A stretch of DNA of 64,000 nt from Phocaeicola fibrisolvens (GTDB taxonomy: Bacteria; Bacteroidota; Bacteroidia; Bacteroidales; Bacteroidaceae). The translations under genes and the position numbers were made by a program. The notes beneath the pieces were generated by a model. It did not search any database and was not told the origin of the DNA. It saw only the letters and a list, made by a program, of their open reading frames with translations. Location of the stretch: positions 1 to 64,000 of the forward strand of contig NZ_JAOQJI010000019.1 of the NCBI RefSeq assembly GCF_025567125.1, given 5' to 3'. This document shows, piece after piece, positions 9,853-18,726 of this stretch. The number at the start of each line of letters is the position of its first letter. The first letter of the stretch is position 1.

Positions 9853-12471
9853 ATGTTGACAGCAAATGAAATCCGCGACTCATTCGTCAAGTTCTTTGAG
9901 TCAAAAGGACATCAGATTGTGCCTTCTGCACCAATGGTCATCAAAGACGACCCGACCCTGATGTTTACCAACGCCGGTATGAACCAATTCAAGGATATCA
10001 TACTTGGAAACCATCCTGCTAAATACAAACGTGTAACCGACTCACAAAAATGTTTGCGTGTGAGCGGAAAACATAATGACCTGGAAGAGGTAGGTCACGA
10101 TACGTACCACCATACCATGTTTGAGATGTTGGGTAACTGGTCATTTGGCGACTACTTCAAGAAAGAAGTGATTGGTTGGGCTTACGAATACCTGGTAGAG
10201 GTACTGAAGCTGGACCCAAAAGACTTGTATGTTACTGTCTTTGAAGGAAGTCCGGAAGAAGGCCTGGCTCGTGACGATGAAGCTGCCGGTTACTGGGCAC
10301 AGTATTTCCCTGCAGACCATATCATCAATGGAAACAAGCACGACAACTTCTGGGAAATGGGTGATACAGGTCCTTGTGGTCCGTGCTCTGAAATTCATAT
10401 CGACTCTCGTTCAGCCGAAGAAAAAGCAGCCGTTCCGGGACGCGAACTGGTAAACAAAGACCATCCTCAGGTAATTGAAATCTGGAACCTTGTGTTCATG
10501 CAATACAACCGCAAAGCCGACGGAACATTGGAACCGCTTCCTGCAAAGGTTATCGATACCGGAATGGGATTCGAACGTTTGGTACGTACCCTGCAAGGAA
10601 AGACTTCCAACTACGATACAGACGTATTCCAGCCTATCATCAAAGTGATTGGCGATTTGTCTGGCAAGAAATATGGTGATGACCCGAAAGTGGATGTAGC
10701 CATGCGTGTGGTAGCCGACCATATTCGTACCATCGCCTTTTCTATCACCGACGGACAGCTGCCATCGAATGCCAAGGCTGGTTATGTAATCCGTCGTATC
10801 CTGCGCCGTGCCGTACGTTATGCCTATACTTTCCTGGGGCAGAAACAAGCTTTCATGTACAAACTGGTTCCGGTACTGGTTGAAAATATGGGAGGTGCTT
10901 ATCCTGAACTGAAAGCCCAGCAGCCGCTGATTGAGAAAGTGATGAAGGAAGAAGAAGAATCTTTCCTCCGCACACTGGAAACAGGTATCCGCCTGCTCGA
11001 TAAGACGATGAACGAAACAAAAGCTGCCGGAAAAACTGAAATCAGTGGAGTAGATGCCTTTACATTATATGATACCTTCGGATTCCCGTTCGACTTGACT
11101 GAACTGATTCTTCGTGAAAATGGTCTGACTGCCGACGTGAAAGGTTTCGAAGCAGAAATGCAAAAACAGAAACAGCGTGCTCGTAATGCCGCTGCCGTAG
11201 AAACCGGTGACTGGGTAACCCTGAAAGAAGGTGAAACCAAATTTGTAGGCTACGATTACACGGAATACGAAACCAGCATCTTGCGTTACCGCCAAATCAA
11301 ACAGAAAAACCAGACACTCTACCAGATTGTTTTAAGCGAAACCCCGTTCTATGCAGAAAGCGGTGGTCAGGTAGGTGATACCGGTGTACTGGTCAGCGAA
11401 TTCGAAACCATCGACATCATTGATACCAAGAAGGAAAACAATCTTCCAATCCATATCGCCAAGAAATTGCCGGAACATCTGGATGCACCGATGATGGCTT
11501 GTGTGGATACCGACAAACGTGCCGCTTGTGCCGCCAACCACTCTTGTACGCACTTGCTGGATGAAGCCCTCCGCCAGGTGCTGGGTACCCACGTAGAACA
11601 GAAAGGTTCTTTGGTTACTCCAGACTCTCTGCGTTTCGACTTCTCTCACTTCCAGAAAGTGACTCCGGAACAGCTGCGTGAAGTGGAACACCTGGTAAAT
11701 GCCAAGATTCGCGCAGACATTCCTTTGACAGAATACCGTAACTTGCCGATTGAAAAAGCCAAGGAACTGGGTGCCATTGCCCTGTTCGGTGAAAAATACG
11801 GAGACGAAGTGCGTGTCGTACAGTTCGGTTCCTCTATCGAGTTCTGTGGAGGTACACACGTATCTGCTACCGGAAAGATTGGTATGGTAAAAATCCTGTC
11901 TGAAAGCTCTGTAGCTGCAGGCGTACGCCGTATCGAAGCCGTAACCGGTGCCAAGGTAGAAGAAATGTTCGATACCGTACAGGATACCATCAACGACCTG
12001 AAAGCCTTGTTCAACAACGCTCCGGACCTGAAAGCTGCCATTACCAAGTACATCGATGAGAATGCCGGCCTGAAGAAACAGATGGAAGAATTCATGAAAG
12101 AGAAAGAGGCCTCTGTAAAGAACAAGCTGATTGAAAACGCCAAGGAAATCAACGGTGTAAAAGTGATTAAAGCCGTACTTCCGATGCCAGCCGATGCAGT
12201 GAAGAACATCGCCTTCCAATTGAAAGGACAGTTCACAGAAAACCTGTTTGTGGTAATCGGCAGTGTATTCGAAAACAAACCGTTGCTGACTGTCACCATG
12301 AGCGATGACCAGGTGAAAGCCGGATTGAATGCAGGACAATTGGTTCGCGAAGCTGCCAAACTGATTCAAGGTGGTGGCGGTGGACAGCCTCACTTCGCTA
12401 CAGCCGGAGGAAAAAATCCTGACGGATTAAATGCTGCTGTAGATAAAGTCATTGAACTAGCTGGATTCTAA
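9853..12471 (+). CDS. alaS: Alanyl-tRNA synthetase
   Basis: Class II synthetase charging tRNA-Ala, with an editing domain. The 872-residue product has the usual length: catalytic core with SAPMVIKDDPTLMFTNAGMN (about 21-40) and GDTGPCGPCSEIH, an editing domain with the zinc-type NHSCTHLLDEALR motif and CGGTHV, and a C-terminal DHHA1-like domain ending GGGGGQPHFATAGGK. The gene is followed by a strong terminator. Identity is certain. Confidence 0.98.
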   Translation: MLTANEIRDSFVKFFESKGHQIVPSAPMVIKDDPTLMFTNAGMNQFKDIILGNHPAKYKRVTDSQKCLRVSGKHNDLEEVGHDTYHHTMFEMLGNWSFGDYFKKEVIGWAYEYLVEVLKLDPKDLYVTVFEGSPEEGLARDDEAAGYWAQYFPADHIINGNKHDNFWEMGDTGPCGPCSEIHIDSRSAEEKAAVPGRELVNKDHPQVIEIWNLVFMQYNRKADGTLEPLPAKVIDTGMGFERLVRTLQGKTSNYDTDVFQPIIKVIGDLSGKKYGDDPKVDVAMRVVADHIRTIAFSITDGQLPSNAKAGYVIRRILRRAVRYAYTFLGQKQAFMYKLVPVLVENMGGAYPELKAQQPLIEKVMKEEEESFLRTLETGIRLLDKTMNETKAAGKTEISGVDAFTLYDTFGFPFDLTELILRENGLTADVKGFEAEMQKQKQRARNAAAVETGDWVTLKEGETKFVGYDYTEYETSILRYRQIKQKNQTLYQIVLSETPFYAESGGQVGDTGVLVSEFETIDIIDTKKENNLPIHIAKKLPEHLDAPMMACVDTDKRAACAANHSCTHLLDEALRQVLGTHVEQKGSLVTPDSLRFDFSHFQKVTPEQLREVEHLVNAKIRADIPLTEYRNLPIEKAKELGAIALFGEKYGDEVRVVQFGSSIEFCGGTHVSATGKIGMVKILSESSVAAGVRRIEAVTGAKVEEMFDTVQDTINDLKALFNNAPDLKAAITKYIDENAGLKKQMEEFMKEKEASVKNKLIENAKEINGVKVIKAVLPMPADAVKNIAFQLKGQFTENLFVVIGSVFENKPLLTVTMSDDQVKAGLNAGQLVREAAKLIQGGGGGQPHFATAGGKNPDGLNAAVDKVIELAGF

Positions 12472-12506
12472 TTTAAATTAAATCCTCTACACAAAAGACA
12501 CTTTTC

Positions 12507-12552
12507 ATCTCCCCTTATTCGCAATAAAGCATATAAGGGGAGATTCTTTTTA
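12507..12552 (+). terminator. Rho-independent terminator of alaS
   Basis: ATCTCCCCTTAT (12507-12518) pairs with ATAAGGGGAGAT (12533-12544), followed by TCTTTTTAT. Confidence 0.85.
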
Positions 12553-13002
12553 TAGAAAGTTCATATTCGATCAGAAACAGATAATCTTTATTTGTTCATT
12601 TTTAAATTCTACACCACAAACCTTAAAGGATCAATACCTCAATATTCTCAAATTATTATCCTATATCCCTTTTCCATACCTCTTCTTTTAAATATTTCTC
12701 AAAGGTTAAAGAGATAACTTACGTAATATAAAATTCTTGTCAGATACTTTTAGACAACTCTTATTGGTGAAAAGTGACGAAATATAGTTTTATTGGAATC
12801 TACAAATAACCATGTAATTTCAGAGTATAATTATCACATCAATGCCCTCATTGCATTTCTTGTGGTCAACTTAAAATATCCTTTCCTCCACTGAAGTTTC
12901 AAAAATAAAGATGAAATCAATTTTTAACAAGGAAGTAACAACAAAGGCGAGAAAACTCTTCTCTTATATATCTATGTGTATATCCCTATTTGTTCGCTCT
13001 CA
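12553..13002. other. AT-rich intergenic stretch, no gene seen
   Basis: About 450 bases between the alaS terminator and the tmRNA terminator. Base composition is strongly AT-rich. Short frames here overlap the tmRNA and have no family features. I see no tRNA, repeat or clear promoter. Confidence 0.6.
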
Positions 13003-13043
13003 TAAAAAATGGAGAGCGTCCCATATTATTCTGAGACGCCCTC
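13003..13043 (-). terminator. Terminator of the tmRNA gene
   Basis: On the minus strand GAGGGCGTCTCA pairs with TGGGACGCTCTC (12 pairs, two of them G-U; 13012-13043) and is followed by ATTTTTT (plus A-run 13003-13009). Confidence 0.8.
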
Positions 13044-13058
13044 TTCAAATTCTTTCCG

Positions 13059-13452
13059 TGGACCTGGAGGGAGTCGAACCCTCGTCCAAACAAGGAAGCC
13101 ATATGCTTTCTACATGCTTATCTCTGCCTTCGGTTTTCGTGCACAAGCAAGACCAGAGCCACCCACTTATGCCTTAGTTCCTAAAATTTCATTTCAGCCG
13201 CGGAACAAGACTGAAACTATTCCCGAATTTGCTGCACCGCTAAACCAAACGCTTCGGAACAAGAGCTTTTGAGCGATGTCTCGTTTCCATCACTGTGACG
13301 GAAATAAAGCTAATCTACTATACTTCGATTAAGCAGCGAGAGCATAATTTTCGTTGCCAGATAATTGTTCAGTAACTGAGATTATAGTGCAAATCACTGA
13401 CGCACTGCATGCTTACATACCACATCTCTCGCTGTCAAAACCAAACAAGCCC
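13059..13452 (-). ncRNA. ssrA: tmRNA (transfer-messenger RNA)
   Basis: tmRNA rescues stalled ribosomes with SmpB and adds a degradation tag. The 5' end GGGCTTG (13446-13452) pairs with CAGGTCC (13060-13066) to form the acceptor stem with two G-U wobbles. The T arm GAGGG-TTCGACT-CCCTC lies just inside the 3' end. The resume frame (13358 down to 13329) reads GGC AAC GAA AAT TAT GCT CTC GCT GCT TAA, giving GNENYALAA. The terminal CCA is not encoded: after discriminator A comes CGG. Length about 394 is normal. The gene has a promoter upstream and a terminator downstream. Confidence 0.95.
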
Positions 13453-13474
13453 AAGATTAGTATTAAACTGACTA

Positions 13475-13505
13475 CAAAGATAACAAATCTTCCCCTATCT
13501 ACAAA
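13475..13505 (-). promoter_or_regulatory. tmRNA promoter
   Basis: On the minus strand a -33 TTTG (13502-13505) is followed after 19 bases by the -7 box TATCTTTG (13475-13482), matching the Bacteroides consensus closely. The predicted start is about 15-20 bases before the mature 5' end, so RNase P trimming is expected. Confidence 0.75.
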
Positions 13506-13529
13506 AAAAGAGGTGCAAATTTGCACCTC
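13503..13529 (-). terminator. Terminator of the AICAR transformylase gene
   Basis: The 20-base perfect palindrome GAGGTGCAAATTTGCACCTC (13510-13529) is followed on the minus strand by TTTTTTT. Its T-run overlaps the -33 element of the tmRNA promoter. Confidence 0.8.
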
Positions 13530-13552
13530 TCCTCTTTTTCTTTCGCCTTATA

Positions 13553-14731
13553 TTAATGATGGAACAAGCGAATGCCGGTAAATGCCATTGCGATACCGTA
13601 CTTATCACATGTTTCAATCACATTATCATCCCGTACAGAGCCTCCGGCCTGCGCAATATACTCTACCCCACTCTTATGGGCACGTTCAATATTGTCTCCA
13701 AACGGGAAGAATGCATCAGAGCCTAAAGATACTCCCTTCTGTGTATCCAGCCATGCACGCTTCTCTTCACGAGTCAACACTTCCGGCTTCTCAGTAAAGA
13801 ACTGCTGCCATACACCATCGGCTAATACGTCATCGTGATCTTCGCTGATATAAATATCAATGGTATTGTCACGATCGGCACGACGAATCTTTTCTACCCA
13901 AGGCAAATTCAATACTTTCGGATGTTGGCGCAAATACCAAATGTCAGCCTTATTTCCAGCCAGACGAGTACAATGGATGCGGCTCTGCTGTCCGGCACCA
14001 ATACCGATAGCCTGTCCGTCTTTCACGTAACAAACAGAATTAGACTGCGTATATTTCAACGTAATCAATGCAATCATCAAATCACGCTTGGCCGATTCCG
14101 GGAAGTTCTTATTCTGTGTCGGAATATTTGCAAACAGTTCCGGTCCATTCAACTTCACCTCATTACGTCCTTGTTCAAAAGTAATACCAAACACATCCTT
14201 ATGTTCAATCGGATTCGGACGATATGCCGGATCAATCTTGATGACATTATAGGTACCCTTCCGCTTATTCTTCAAAATTTCCAAAGCTGCATCTGTATAT
14301 CCCGGAGCAATGACACCGTCGGACACCTCACGATTGATGAAACGGGCTGTTTCCTCGTCGCACACATCACTCAAAGCAATAAAATCACCATAAGATGACA
14401 TACGGTCGGCACCACGGGCACGCACATACGCATTAGCCAACGGTGACAAAGGCAAGTTATCCACAAAATAAATTTTCTTCATGGTTTCATCCAGTTCCAG
14501 ACCAATCGCGGCCCCGGCAGGACTCACGTGTTTGAACGAAGTGGCAGCCGGCATACCGGTAGCTTCTTTCAGTTCTTTCACTAACTGCCATCCGTTGAAC
14601 GCATCCAAAAAGTTGATATAACCGGGACGTCCGTTCAACACTTCAATAGGCAGTTCTCCCTCCTGCATGAAAATGCGGGCCGGCTTCTGATTAGGGTTGC
14701 AGCCGTACTTGAGTTCGAGTTCTTTAGCCAT
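13553..14731 (-). CDS. purH: Stand-alone AICAR transformylase (PurH C-terminal half)
   Basis: Phosphoribosylaminoimidazolecarboxamide formyltransferase, the penultimate step of IMP synthesis, using 10-formyl-THF. The 392-residue protein corresponds to the AICARFT domain only. The catalytic Lys-His pair is visible in TSFKHVSPAGAA (Lys67-His68), and NSVCYVKDGQAIGIGAGQQSR and SLGSDAFFPFGDN are family blocks. The MGS-like cyclohydrolase domain is absent; it is encoded separately at 18063-18656 on the other strand. The start methionine opens directly into the domain, so this is a real gene and not a truncated fusion. It lies upstream of the tmRNA gene with its own terminator. Confidence 0.93.
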   Translation of the reverse strand: MAKELELKYGCNPNQKPARIFMQEGELPIEVLNGRPGYINFLDAFNGWQLVKELKEATGMPAATSFKHVSPAGAAIGLELDETMKKIYFVDNLPLSPLANAYVRARGADRMSSYGDFIALSDVCDEETARFINREVSDGVIAPGYTDAALEILKNKRKGTYNVIKIDPAYRPNPIEHKDVFGITFEQGRNEVKLNGPELFANIPTQNKNFPESAKRDLMIALITLKYTQSNSVCYVKDGQAIGIGAGQQSRIHCTRLAGNKADIWYLRQHPKVLNLPWVEKIRRADRDNTIDIYISEDHDDVLADGVWQQFFTEKPEVLTREEKRAWLDTQKGVSLGSDAFFPFGDNIERAHKSGVEYIAQAGGSVRDDNVIETCDKYGIAMAFTGIRLFHH

Positions 14732-14853
14732 ATTTTAATAGTTTGGTTGAATTTTCTACAAAAGTACGAAAAAAACAGAAGCATATTTCACGATTAGTAC
14801 ATGATTTTAGGAAATCCCACAGAAAGCTACTGGAAAATCAAAAAATAAATCTG

Positions 14854-14861
14854 TATTTTTG
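14854..14861 (+). promoter_or_regulatory. Putative -7 box for carbonic anhydrase
   Basis: TATTTTTG, 30 bases before the start codon; the -33 region is poor. Confidence 0.4.
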
Positions 14862-14890
14862 TCCATATTCTACACAAAATATAAAGAACC

Positions 14891-15439
14891 ATGATAGACG
14901 AATTATTACACTACAACAGGACATTCGTAGAAACGAAAGGATACGAAAAGTATATCACAAACAAATACCCTGACAAAAAAATTGCCATTGTCACTTGCAT
15001 GGATACCCGATTGACAGAACTATTGCCAGCTGCATTAGGCATCAAGAACGGAGATGTCAAAATTATCAAGAATGCCGGAGGTACAATTACTCACCCCTTT
15101 GGAAGCGCCATGCGAAGCCTGCTGGTAGCCATATATGAGCTAGGAGTAGAAGAAGTCATGATTATCGGACACACAGATTGTGGAGTACAGCACATGGACA
15201 GCCAGGTCATGCTGCGTCACATGCGCGAAAGAGGAATCTCACAAGACCACATCGAAATGATGCAATATTGCGACATTGACTTAAATTCCTGGCTTAGCGG
15301 ATTCAATGACACAGAAGAAGCTGTACAGAAAAGTGTGCACATCGTGCGCCACCACCCGTTAGTACCACAAGATATACGGGTAAGAGGATTTATTATGGAC
15401 TCTACCACAGGAAACCTCACCGAGGTACAAGAAGACTAA
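14891..15439 (+). CDS. Beta-class carbonic anhydrase
   Basis: Zinc enzyme interconverting CO2 and bicarbonate. The 182-residue protein has the beta-class signature: CMDTR (Cys36, Asp38, Arg40) and GHTDCG (His94, Cys97) give the two-Cys one-His zinc site plus the Asp-Arg dyad. The length and the KNAGGTITHPFGSAMRS block fit the short bacterial subclass. It is monocistronic, with a bidirectional terminator after it. Confidence 0.92.
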   Translation: MIDELLHYNRTFVETKGYEKYITNKYPDKKIAIVTCMDTRLTELLPAALGIKNGDVKIIKNAGGTITHPFGSAMRSLLVAIYELGVEEVMIIGHTDCGVQHMDSQVMLRHMRERGISQDHIEMMQYCDIDLNSWLSGFNDTEEAVQKSVHIVRHHPLVPQDIRVRGFIMDSTTGNLTEVQED

Positions 15440-15460
15440 CCTACATAAAACCCTAAAAGA

Positions 15461-15502
15461 AAGGCCGGCAAGAAAGAGAAAAATTTCCTGCCGGCCTTTT
15501 TA
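15461..15502. terminator. Bidirectional terminator hairpin
   Basis: AAGGCCGGCA (15461-15470) pairs with TGCCGGCCTT (15489-15498), followed by TT. It lies between the converging carbonic anhydrase and phosphate transporter genes. Confidence 0.8.
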
Positions 15503-15523
15503 TCAATTCAAGACTGATCAGCC

Positions 15524-17821
15524 TCAACGGTCTTCCGCCAAAGCCAGTATAGAGACCTCTTGAGGCACGTAATCTCCCTGGAAGAAACGGCTGGCACGCA
15601 GCAGATGACGCCAGATACTCACCAATTCCTGAGATTCCTGAAGGATATTCAAATAAACCATTGCAGCCTTTAAACCCGCATTGTCAGATTCCTGCATACG
15701 GTTCATCTGCTGCTTACGCAAGGCCGATATGCTGTTTTTCAAATCATCTCCTTTCTTCAGAATATCATCAGCATCTGCATAGTTTCCCGTACTGATAACC
15801 TCTTTTGTACGCTCCATCAAACTACAAAGCTGTTCACGCACTGGAAGGAATTCCTTCACGCAATCCGGAGATATCGGATTAAAGTTATTATCCACATGCT
15901 CCTTGCAAGGTTCACAGATTCGCTTCAGACAGTAAAGCATTTGCTCACAGCTGTTGCTTCCCAAGTGAAACCATGTATTCTTTTCTATCGCTACGGTCAT
16001 AGGAAGACGACGCAATCCCAAAATCTCTTTCCGACGACGTTTCTTGAGCATCTTCTTCTGATCATCCGTGGCATTCATGGCCTTCCGCAGACTACGCAAG
16101 TCCTCATTGATGAATCCGTCAGTTACCTGTACATAGGTCTTCTCACTGAAATCGACGTAGCTTGCCAAGGTTTCCTGTACATGCCGACGAAGCAATGCCA
16201 AGGTTTCGCTCTTATCCTTGCTGCTCATCATCCGTTTGAATATATCATCCTGCCCCTCCACTTTTTCCTCTTTCTTCTTATATTGGATATTGCTGCGTAC
16301 CAAAAGCACTACGGCTACCACAATAAAGATGAACATGCCAACGAAACTGGTATAGAACATTATGAAAGTAACCAGCGCACAAATCGTAAATGCGACAAAT
16401 GCAGTGATAAACCAACCACCAATCACGGAAAGCATACCCGTAATACGATACACGGCACTTTCCCGGCTCCAAGCACGGTCGGCCAATGAACTACCCATCG
16501 CTACAATAAATGTCACATAAGTAGTAGACAACGGCAATTTCATGGTAGTACCGATGATAATCAACAATCCAGACAACACCAAGTTCACCGAAGCACGCAC
16601 CATATCAAATGCAGCCCCATCGTTCAGAATCACTTCATCCTTGTTGAAACGACTGTCAATCCAACGACGCATCCCCACCGGAATCACCCGAACCAAAAAA
16701 TCATTAATATTGGTTGCACGACGCACAATGACACGAGCCAAAGCAGAAGAGCCAAACATCTCATCCCCTTCTTCCTGACGGGCCAGATCGACCGAAGTCT
16801 TGATTACATTCTTCGCCTTTTTGGAAGTAGCCAGCGCATAAACCATAACGATACCAGAAGCTATCAGGAAGATGGCCGGAGTCTTAGCCGAAGACATCAG
16901 AGAAGACATCATAAAATCGTGAATGCCAGCTCCATTTGCATTAGCTACATAATCCGTATACGCAGAAAAGCCCGCCAAAGGCACACCGATGAAGTTCACC
17001 AAGTCATTACCGGCAAAAGCCAAAGCCAAAGAGAAAGTTCCCAGCAACACAATAATCTTAAACACATTTACTTTACACCAGTGCAAGATTTGCATGATGA
17101 CCGTAAACACCACGAAACATCCACCCACCAATATCGGGGTATTGTCCTGAATCCATTGTAGAGCTTCAGGCGTCATGAACGAAGCACTCTTCAATCCCTG
17201 TATAATAATGAAATACCCCAAGGCTGTCACGGCAATTCCACCGAACACACCGATGGTCCATGAAAGATGTTTCTTATAATTGAAACTGAAAATAAGTCGA
17301 GACACATATTGTACAATGGTACCCGCAATGAAAGCAACTGCCACAGAAAGGAAAATACCCATAATGACCGACAGAGCCTTTTCCGTATTCATCATGTCCC
17401 CTAGGCTCAACATGCCAGTTTCATCTCCGATAATCTTCAGAATGGCCAGAATAAATGTACCTCCCAATAGTTCAAACACCATGGACACCGTGGTTGAAGT
17501 AGGCAGTCCCAATGTATTGAAAACATCCAGCAATACCACATCTGTTACCATTACAGCCAACAAGATACACATAATCTCATAAAAGCTGAAATTCACCGGT
17601 TGAAAAATACCATGACGGGCAATATCCATCATACCATTGCTCAACACTGCTCCAGCAAAAACTCCGACAGCAGCCACAATGATAATGGTTTTAAACTTTG
17701 CGACCTTTGCACCCACTGCCGAATTCATGAAGTTCACAGCATCGTTGCTGACACCTACCAGCAAATCAAAAATTGCCAGCATAAACAGGAAAATAACAAT
17801 TCCCAGATAAATAGTTTCCAT
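15524..17821 (-). CDS. PiT inorganic phosphate transporter with PhoU-like tail
   Basis: Phosphate permease of the PiT family in the inner membrane. From METIYLG the product is 765 residues. The two PiT signatures are present: GVSNDAVNFMNSAVGAK near the start and GNDLVNFIGVPLAG in the middle, each within a set of hydrophobic helices. After the last helices a soluble helical region of about 210 residues resembles PhoU/DUF47 proteins. The frame runs open 36 codons further upstream, but METI begins the family N-terminus. Family PiT proteins are commonly about 400-500 residues, so the C-terminal extension is notable. A regulatory role for the tail is inference. Confidence 0.88.
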   Translation of the reverse strand: METIYLGIVIFLFMLAIFDLLVGVSNDAVNFMNSAVGAKVAKFKTIIIVAAVGVFAGAVLSNGMMDIARHGIFQPVNFSFYEIMCILLAVMVTDVVLLDVFNTLGLPTSTTVSMVFELLGGTFILAILKIIGDETGMLSLGDMMNTEKALSVIMGIFLSVAVAFIAGTIVQYVSRLIFSFNYKKHLSWTIGVFGGIAVTALGYFIIIQGLKSASFMTPEALQWIQDNTPILVGGCFVVFTVIMQILHWCKVNVFKIIVLLGTFSLALAFAGNDLVNFIGVPLAGFSAYTDYVANANGAGIHDFMMSSLMSSAKTPAIFLIASGIVMVYALATSKKAKNVIKTSVDLARQEEGDEMFGSSALARVIVRRATNINDFLVRVIPVGMRRWIDSRFNKDEVILNDGAAFDMVRASVNLVLSGLLIIIGTTMKLPLSTTYVTFIVAMGSSLADRAWSRESAVYRITGMLSVIGGWFITAFVAFTICALVTFIMFYTSFVGMFIFIVVAVVLLVRSNIQYKKKEEKVEGQDDIFKRMMSSKDKSETLALLRRHVQETLASYVDFSEKTYVQVTDGFINEDLRSLRKAMNATDDQKKMLKKRRRKEILGLRRLPMTVAIEKNTWFHLGSNSCEQMLYCLKRICEPCKEHVDNNFNPISPDCVKEFLPVREQLCSLMERTKEVISTGNYADADDILKKGDDLKNSISALRKQQMNRMQESDNAGLKAAMVYLNILQESQELVSIWRHLLRASRFFQGDYVPQEVSILALAEDR

Positions 17822-18029
17822 ATTTGTTTTGTTAAGTTTTTCCGGGTGCAAAAATATTTCATTCTTGTTATAAACAAATGTCATATATATTACAATCATG
17901 TTACAAAATCCGGAAAACATCCAAAACAAACCGCCTATTCACAAGAGGGTCAGACCTAAAACTTTCAGTGATAATGTAAAAAAAAGATATTTTATTTTCC
18001 GTATGCTGTGTTTATCACTTGAAAATTCG

Positions 18030-18037
18030 TAATTTTG
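18030..18037 (+). promoter_or_regulatory. Putative -7 box for IMP cyclohydrolase gene
   Basis: TAATTTTG, 25 bases before the start codon, in the gap divergent from the phosphate transporter. Confidence 0.45.
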
Positions 18038-18062
18038 CGGCTGAATTCAAAATCTCAAAATT

Positions 18063-18656
18063 ATGTCAGAATCAAAGAAAATAAAGACCGCATTGGTTTC
18101 AGTTTACCATAAAGACGGCTTGGATGCTATTTTAGCTAAACTTCACGCTGAAGGAGTTGAGTTCCTGTCAACTGGAGGAACACGTCACTTCATCGAATCA
18201 CTGGGTTATCCTTGCAAAGCTGTAGAAGACATTACTACTTATCCTTCTATCTTGGGGGGACGCGTAAAGACATTACACCCTAAAATCTTTGGAGGTATCC
18301 TCTGCCGTAGAGAATTGGAAAGCGACCAAAAACAGGTTGCACAATATGAAATTCCAGAAATCGACCTGGTAATTGTGGACTTATATCCATTTGAAGATAC
18401 TGTAGCCAGCGGTGCTGCCGAACAAGACATCATCGAAAAAATTGATATAGGCGGTATTTCATTGATTCGCGCCGGAGCCAAAAACTTCAATGACGTAGTC
18501 ATCGTAGCAAGTAAGCACCAATACCAGCCTCTATTGGACATCCTGAACCAGCAAGGAGCCGTCACAACCCGCGAACAGCGTCGTTGGTTTGCAGGTGAAG
18601 CCTTTACTGTTTCTTCACACTACGATTCTGCCATCCGCGATTATTTCAAGAAATAA
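18063..18656 (+). CDS. purH: Stand-alone IMP cyclohydrolase (PurH N-terminal half)
   Basis: Closes the FAICAR ring to IMP, the last step of de novo purine synthesis. The 197-residue protein is exactly the MGS-like domain that forms the first part of bifunctional PurH: ALVSVYHKDGLDAI, STGGTRHFIES and GGRVKTLHPKIFGGIL are characteristic. It ends with DYFKK and a stop where the transformylase domain would begin. The partner domain is the gene at 13553-14731, 3.3 kb away and on the opposite strand. mreB follows after 70 bases, but linkage to the mre operon is uncertain. Confidence 0.92.
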   Translation: MSESKKIKTALVSVYHKDGLDAILAKLHAEGVEFLSTGGTRHFIESLGYPCKAVEDITTYPSILGGRVKTLHPKIFGGILCRRELESDQKQVAQYEIPEIDLVIVDLYPFEDTVASGAAEQDIIEKIDIGGISLIRAGAKNFNDVVIVASKHQYQPLLDILNQQGAVTTREQRRWFAGEAFTVSSHYDSAIRDYFKK

Positions 18657-18726
18657 TCGCAAAGAGCAAACGTCCTGTCTTCCTCAATGGATTTATTAAT
18701 TTTCAATCTAGACTTATATTAAAGGA

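Noticed and set aside
11332..12393. 353-codon open frame opposite alaS
   Set aside because: Antisense to the conserved alanyl-tRNA synthetase gene; no recognisable motif.
13059..13080. A tRNA gene suggested by the T-arm sequence GGGTTCGACTCCC
   Set aside because: The arm belongs to the tmRNA: the matching acceptor strand lies about 390 bases away and the tag frame lies between.
12911..13272. Short plus-strand open frames over the tmRNA region
   Set aside because: They cross the tmRNA gene and its terminator on the opposite strand, and have no family features.
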